Below, in pieces: positions 61,931 to 64,000 of a stretch of DNA of 64,000 bases. The notes under the pieces were generated by a model. That model was given only the letters and a program-made list of their open reading frames with translations, was not told the DNA's origin and did no database searches. Positions within the stretch are counted from its first letter, which is position 1, and each line of letters starts with the position of its first letter. This stretch comes from Solenopsis invicta (lineage: Eukaryota > Arthropoda > Insecta > Hymenoptera > Formicidae), in assembly GCF_016802725.1 (NCBI RefSeq), contig NC_052667.1, positions 2,942,501 to 3,006,500 of the forward strand, given 5' to 3'. Made by a program: the position numbers and the translations under genes.

Positions 61931-61958
61931 GCGCGGCGCGGCGCGGCGCGGCGCGGCG
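61931..61958. repeat. (GGCGC)n pentanucleotide repeat
   Basis: Five perfect GCGCG-type units. A related (GGCGC)n run lies at about 47968-47985 in the tara intron. Confidence 0.9.
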
Positions 61959-62336
61959 ACGGGCGGTCGGGGACGGAGGAAAGGGCAGACAACGCGCGAG
62001 CCACGTTCTATACGGCACGCAGCCTAAGAAAATTCACCGGGAACATTTTTATTCCCTATCGGGTAAAAGGGGCGCGTCATCGGGACGCCGCGACGGCGAA
62101 AGGACGCTGGGGGACGTGCGCCGTCGTTCTACGATCGGCTGACCTCCCGGCGTCGGCCAATTCCGCGAATTTTGCGCGTCATTCCGTATGCGGCCGCGAG
62201 GCAGAGCGCGCGGGCTTCGAGGTCTTTCTCCACAGCGGAGAGACCGAGAGCGCGCGGGCCGTTGCTATACGCTGCCGACGACGACGCGGCTCCAAGCCGA
62301 CGCGTAACGTCCGAGCCTCGGCGTTTCTCTTCGGAG

Positions 62337-62360
62337 GCGACGGCGACGGCGACGGCGACG
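62337..62360. repeat. (GACGGC)n hexanucleotide repeat
   Basis: Four copies of GACGGC. Confidence 0.9.
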
Positions 62361-63068
62361 GTGGATATGGCGGGGCGACTCGGCGTATATTTTCAGCATA
62401 GCTCATCGCGATATCGCATCAGCAAACGTGCTTCTTTAACTTATTAAACTGCGCGGAAAAAATGTCGTAAATATACATAAGGAGCTGATATTCCTTCTCT
62501 CTCTCTTTCTTTTCTTTCATACAATTTTAACAAATTTTATCTCTCGATACAATATTATCGAACGCGGCAATAGCGCTCTATCGAGCTTGCCGAGACTCGA
62601 TAAAATCGATAGCGAAAATTCTTCGTGAAAAATTTTGAAATCGCGAAATATAAATTTACCATTCTTCTTTCTAATTATTTCATTTTTAAAGCCAAGATAT
62701 TCCATCGTTTATCAGAAAGAACCTATGCGATGTGGATCAATGAAAACGACAGTAACTCAAGTTTCTTTATTGTACTATACAGAGGATGAATGTACAAGAT
62801 GCATGAGATCGAGAGGAGATCGACGTTCGGCGGAAGCCAGATGTCCTGGCGAAGCGCGCGCCGGGATTTCCCGGTGACGATTCTTCGTCGACCGGCGCGT
62901 AACGTGTTCGGTTGTCGTTGTTGCCGCGGAAACTGAAGCCACGGAACGAGAGAGCGGCTGTGAGTCGTACGATGGATGGTGACTTTTAACTGGTCGGCGC
63001 GAGATTGCGCGGACATTGCCAAGCATTGAAACGGCCACACGTCGCGAGCGCGCTTACGTGGACGCACG

Positions 63069-63130
63069 GCGACGAGGACGAGGACGAGGACGACGACGAC
63101 GACGGCGACGGCGACGAGGACGGTGACGAG
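63069..63130. repeat. (GACGAG)n/(GACGGC)n repeat
   Basis: About ten degenerate hexamer units of GACGAG, GACGAC and GACGGC type. Confidence 0.9.
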
Positions 63131-63400
63131 GATGGGGACTCCAGCACGAGAGAAAAGCGACCGGCCGAGTTTACGATTGGCTAGCTACGGCACGGAGGAT
63201 GAATTGTGGCCAATGAATGTCCTTGCTCGCCCAACGAGGCCGTGGCGACGCGAACACGCCTTATTCGAACACGGGGCGCGCATGCACGGCCGCGCGACGA
63301 CCGCGAAAACGGCCGCGAGGTAGAAGGGAATTTAGAATTTGGCACGATGCTGCGCGCTTCCGCCCGCATTCGGTAGTTCTCTGCCTTTCCCATTCGCGAC

Positions 63401-64000
63401 GTCGACGCGTCATTTCATTTCAAATATTTCAGACGAATCCTCGATAGTTTTATTATTAAATTATTATTTAATTATTTATCAATTATTTTATTATTAAATG
63501 TCTTCGTTTTGATTCGATTTCTTGTTAAACTCTTGATGATACGGAGTAATTTCTGCACAAGTATTTCTCAAATGCATTTCTCAATATACTTCAATGTATT
63601 TCTCAATATATTTCAACGTATTTCTCAATAATATATTTCACGCATAAAAATTCTAAAAAAAAAAGAGTATCGCATGGAAGGAAGAATTCCCTGGGACATA
63701 GAAAATATTTCTACAAGAACAATTCTATTGCAGCGTCTAAAAATTTAGTTAAGATGCAGATCAGAAAATAATGTTGTTGCGCAATCAAAATAATTATATA
63801 AGCATAATATTGCTGCAGTTATGACATTTAAGCAATCAAGTTAAGCATCTGATACAATTTTTTTAAATGATTCAACATAATTATTTTCAAATCGGTACTT
63901 CAGCAAAATTATTCTTTCCATGCATATTTATGATTAGAACAATCAATTTGGTAGTTTCAGACTGCAAGAGGGGCTATATTGTGTGTAACTGCGTAAAGTT
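63401..64000. other. AT-rich flank
   Basis: AT-rich DNA with a TTATTATTAAATT-like stretch (63450-63500) and repeated TATTTCTCAATA motifs (63580-63635, about four units of roughly 18 bp). No gene or RNA feature is visible. Confidence 0.6.

Larger units (their letters stand above)
60784..63400. other. CpG-rich region upstream of tara
   Basis: GC-rich DNA dense in simple repeats starts near 61330, after a short AT-rich stretch (61140-61320). A second AT-rich stretch lies at 62430-62760. No credible coding gene is seen; the open frames are Arg/Ala/Ser low complexity. It may hold promoter or enhancer DNA of tara or of an upstream neighbour. Confidence 0.45.

Overview
The window looks like insect nuclear DNA, most likely from a hymenopteran and plausibly an ant. 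Short gene-free AT-rich blocks alternate with CpG-rich blocks that show no CpG depletion. Dinucleotide, trinucleotide and pentanucleotide repeats are dense, and small TA-flanked inverted-repeat elements are scattered through it. Placement below insect rests on general character, not on a marker gene.

One protein-coding gene is convincing: a minus-strand orthologue of Drosophila taranis (tara), the insect member of the SERTA-domain family (vertebrate SERTAD/TRIP-Br/SEI proteins). Its main coding exon is 10514-9129. It holds a GKRKLE motif near the N-terminus, long Gln and His/Gln tracts, a full SERTA domain (about 9833-9705) and an acidic C-terminal region. This exon opens at a phase-0 splice acceptor, so translation probably starts elsewhere.

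I propose that the first coding exon lies 48.8 kb upstream at 59346-59326. It encodes MWCDVSQ and ends at a consensus phase-0 donor in a CpG-rich, GA-tract-bearing promoter region. A 39-nt frame-preserving exon candidate (31621-31583, HKTNEREDVLGLK) with very good splice sites lies in the intron. A second, 24-nt candidate lies 198 nt further along, inside a MITE. Predicted protein: 461 residues from the main exon plus 7, or 7 + 13, residues from the upstream exons.

Layout: 1-6000, downstream intergenic DNA with a TA-flanked MITE at 3772-3900 and microsatellites. About 6000-9128, probable long 3' UTR with a cluster of AATAAA signals at its far end and a fold-back repeat. 9129-10514, the main tara exon. 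10515-59325, the giant intron, with MITE-like elements at 31202-31528 and 18736-19145, LTR-like fragments at 23.6-24.5 kb, minisatellites and CpG-rich islands. 59326 to about 60350, first exon, 5' leader with an 8-codon upstream ORF, and promoter. 60567-60783, a cluster of three nested or adjacent hairpins. 61.3-63.4 kb, CpG-rich repeat-laden DNA. 63.4-64 kb, AT-rich DNA.

No tRNA, rRNA, CRISPR or bacterial-style operon is present. Most long open frames run through low-stop GC-rich or simple-sequence DNA and are not credible genes.
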